Shown: piece by piece, positions 5,185 to 6,595 of the stretch
Layout of the letters: every line of letters starts with the position of its first letter
Numbering within the stretch: position 1 is the first letter of the stretch
Source: JBDLRH01 sp039800165
Lineage (GTDB): Bacteria; Pseudomonadota; Gammaproteobacteria; Burkholderiales; Burkholderiaceae_C
Length of the DNA: 6,595 nucleotides
Assembly (NCBI GenBank): GCA_039800165.1
Contig: JBDLRH010000170.1
Coordinates: 1-6,595, forward strand
Reading direction: 5' to 3'
Made by a program: the position numbers and the translations under genes
The notes under the pieces: model-generated
What the model was told of the DNA's origin: nothing
Seen by the model: only the letters and a program-made list of their open reading frames with translations
The model's database searches: none

Positions 5185-6420
5185 ATGGACAGGACATCGA
5201 TCGGCAAGGCAGGCGCAGGCATCCGCTGGGCGGTGCTGATGGCCGCAGCAGGCATGGCAGCCACCGCGGCGCAGGCACAGAACCTCCCCATCACCCCCGG
5301 CCAGCGCGCCACCGCCGAGCAGGTGGCGCAGGCCGGCGTGGCCCTGTCCGACCTGGCGCCCGACGCGCCCGATGGCTACACCGTCAAGTCCGGCGACACC
5401 CTGTGGGCGATTTCCAAGCTGTTCCTCAAGAGCCCGTGGCGCTGGCCCGAGCTCTGGGGCATGAACCTGCAGGACATCCGCAATCCGCATCGCATCTACC
5501 CTGGCCAGCAGCTGGTGCTCGACAAGAGCGGCGGCCGCGCGCGGCTGCGGCTGGCACAGGCCGGGGGCGCCACCGCGCAGCCGGGTGCGGCCCCCAGCGA
5601 GGCACCGATTCCCACCGTGCGGCTGTCGCCGCGCATCCGCGCCGAAGGCCTGCCCGACACGGTGATTCCGCCGATCAAGTCGTCGCTGATCGACCCGTTC
5701 CTCGACGAGCCGCTGATCGTCGACGCCGCCACGCTGGAGCAGGCGGCGCGCCTGGTGGCCGCGCCCGAGGGCCGGGTGCTGCTGAGCCGCGGCGACCGCG
5801 CCTACGCGCGCGGCACCAAGCAGGCTCTGGAGCTGAAGAACACCACGGGCGGCAACGACTTCCGCGTGTTCCGCAACGCCCGCGCACTGCGCGACCCGGT
5901 CACCCGCGCGGTGCTGGGCTACGAGGCACAGTTCGTCGGCAAGGTGCGACTGGTGCGCAGCGAATCGTCTCGCCCGGTGGAAGGCAGCAAGGACCCGATG
6001 GCCGTCCCCGCCACGGTGGACGTGGTGATGGCCAAGGAAGAAATGCGTGCCGGCGACCGCCTGCTGCCCGAACCGGCCAGTTCCTCGCGCAACTATGTGC
6101 CGCATGCACCGAAGTCGCCGGTCGAAGGCGCGATCGTGTCGGTCTACGGCAGCGCGGTCAGCAACGCGGCGCAGAACCAGATCGTGGTGATCAACCGCGG
6201 CACCGCCGACGGCATCGAAAGCGGCCATGTGCTGGCGATCCAGAAGGCAGGGGCACGGGTGAAAGACGCCACCAGCGCCGACCGCCGCACCATCCAGCTG
6301 CCCGACGAGCGCAATGGCCTGCTGATGGTGTTCCGGCCGTTCGAGCGGCTGAGCTACGCGCTGGTGCTCGAGACCGCCGACGGCGTCGAGGTCGGCGACC
6401 GCCTCACGCAGCCGCGCTGA
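5185..6420 (+). CDS. tsaP: secreted LysM-domain protein, TsaP-like (type IV pilus secretin-associated)
   Basis: The 411-residue product starts with a Sec signal peptide: basic residues in the first 14 positions, a hydrophobic core at about 15-29, and a likely cleavage at AQA|QN after residue 31. The mature part carries one LysM domain at about 64-112, from GYTVKSGDTLW to PGQQLVL, with the SPWRWPELWGMN insert typical of this LysM subtype. LysM domains bind the glycan of peptidoglycan, so the protein should act in the periplasm. A low-complexity linker (about 114-145) leads to a long C-terminal region without a motif I can name with certainty; NRGTADGIESGHVLAI (337-352) and YALVLETADGVEVGDRL (391-407) look like repeated beta-rich units. 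In P. aeruginosa the gene between def and dprA (PA0020) is tsaP, whose product binds peptidoglycan and associates with the PilQ secretin; position, signal peptide and LysM agree with that assignment. The symbol rests on this synteny and architecture, not on an alignment. dprA follows after 61 nt. Confidence 0.8.
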   Translation: MDRTSIGKAGAGIRWAVLMAAAGMAATAAQAQNLPITPGQRATAEQVAQAGVALSDLAPDAPDGYTVKSGDTLWAISKLFLKSPWRWPELWGMNLQDIRNPHRIYPGQQLVLDKSGGRARLRLAQAGGATAQPGAAPSEAPIPTVRLSPRIRAEGLPDTVIPPIKSSLIDPFLDEPLIVDAATLEQAARLVAAPEGRVLLSRGDRAYARGTKQALELKNTTGGNDFRVFRNARALRDPVTRAVLGYEAQFVGKVRLVRSESSRPVEGSKDPMAVPATVDVVMAKEEMRAGDRLLPEPASSSRNYVPHAPKSPVEGAIVSVYGSAVSNAAQNQIVVINRGTADGIESGHVLAIQKAGARVKDATSADRRTIQLPDERNGLLMVFRPFERLSYALVLETADGVEVGDRLTQPR

Positions 6421-6430
6421 GCGGCGCGGC
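6411..6430 (+). other. 7-bp stem-loop over the tsaP stop codon
   Basis: GCCGCGC (6411-6417) pairs perfectly with GCGCGGC (6424-6430) around a 6-nt loop that contains the TGA stop codon. No T-run follows, so it is unlikely to terminate fully, and dprA begins 51 nt later. The rest of the gap (6431-6481) shows no clear promoter. The stem may only modulate readthrough or mRNA stability. Confidence 0.3.
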
Positions 6431-6481
6431 ACACGCCTTCATCGGCGCACATCGGGCACCCACTGAACCGGACGCGCCTGC

Positions 6482-6595
6482 GTGGCACCGGAGGAACTGC
6501 ACGGCTGGCTTCGGCTGACCCTGGCCGACGGGGTGGGCCCGACGGCTGCGCGCAAGCTGCTGGCGACGTTCGGTCCACCCGAGGCGATCTTTCGC
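6482..6595 (+). CDS. dprA: DNA-processing protein DprA (Smf), N-terminal fragment, GTG start
   Basis: DprA protects incoming single-stranded DNA in natural transformation and loads RecA on it. Only the first 38 codons are present; the window ends on a complete codon. The translation reads EELHGWLRLTLADGVGPTAA and continues RKLLATFGPPEAIFR. This matches the N-terminal region of DprA, where a short helical, helix-hairpin-helix-like segment with G-V-G-P precedes the Rossmann domain (off the edge). The GTG at 6482-6484 is the only reasonable start: an in-frame TGA at 6464-6466 closes the frame upstream, and no ATG lies between. No strong Shine-Dalgarno is visible. The position directly after a def-divergent LysM gene is the known neighbourhood of dprA in other Proteobacteria, which supports the call despite the short fragment. 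Confidence 0.87.
   Translation, partial: MAPEELHGWLRLTLADGVGPTAARKLLATFGPPEAIFR

Noticed and set aside
4705..6432. A 575-codon minus-strand frame opposite tsaP and over def.
   Set aside because: It lies antisense to a signal-peptide LysM gene and out of frame with def, and its composition is typical of reverse-strand reading of GC-rich codons.
4401..6518. A 705-codon open frame on the plus strand running antisense to def and out of frame through tsaP.
   Set aside because: It is arginine-, histidine- and glycine-rich noise with no domain. Long shadow frames are expected at this GC content, and the region is fully explained by def and tsaP.

Overview
The window is dense, high-GC (by eye about two-thirds G+C) chromosomal DNA made almost entirely of housekeeping genes. 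The protein sequences and the gene order point to a betaproteobacterium, most likely of the order Burkholderiales; this is inferred from family resemblance recalled from memory, not from a search. No mobile element, CRISPR array, tRNA or rRNA is visible, and the codon usage looks uniform.

Minus strand, read from about 4970 down to 1: def (peptide deformylase), fmt (methionyl-tRNA formyltransferase), azlC and azlD (a two-subunit branched-chain amino acid exporter), pgk (phosphoglycerate kinase) and pyk (pyruvate kinase, cut by the left edge before its C-terminal domain). Spacing is 80 nt for def-fmt, 4 nt for fmt-azlC, a 4-nt ATGA overlap for azlC-azlD, 21 nt for azlD-pgk and 91 nt for pgk-pyk. 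The stretch fmt-azlC-azlD-pgk is tight enough to be one transcript. The pgk-pyk gap holds a perfect 8-bp GC-rich stem-loop that may separate the glycolytic genes. pyk has a strong Shine-Dalgarno sequence of its own.

Plus strand, from 5185 to the right edge: a secreted LysM-domain protein resembling TsaP, the peptidoglycan-binding partner of the type IV pilus secretin, followed after 61 nt by the first 38 codons of dprA, which starts with GTG and is cut by the right edge. DprA loads RecA on incoming single-stranded DNA during natural transformation, so this arm pairs a pilus anchor with a transformation protein.

The two arms diverge from a 214-nt intergenic region (4971-5184). It holds an AT-rich island next to def, a 14-nt perfect GC palindrome, a plausible sigma-70 promoter for the LysM gene with an exact 17-nt spacer, and a 9-bp stem-loop in the presumed leader just before the ribosome binding site. 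The order fmt-def / tsaP-dprA matches the arrangement known in Pseudomonas aeruginosa (PA0018-PA0021), so this block appears conserved across Beta- and Gammaproteobacteria.

I see no strong case for an undescribed system. The points most worth following are the tsaP-dprA pairing, the uncharacterised C-terminal part of the LysM protein, the leader hairpin, and the insertion of azlCD between N-formylmethionine genes and glycolytic genes.
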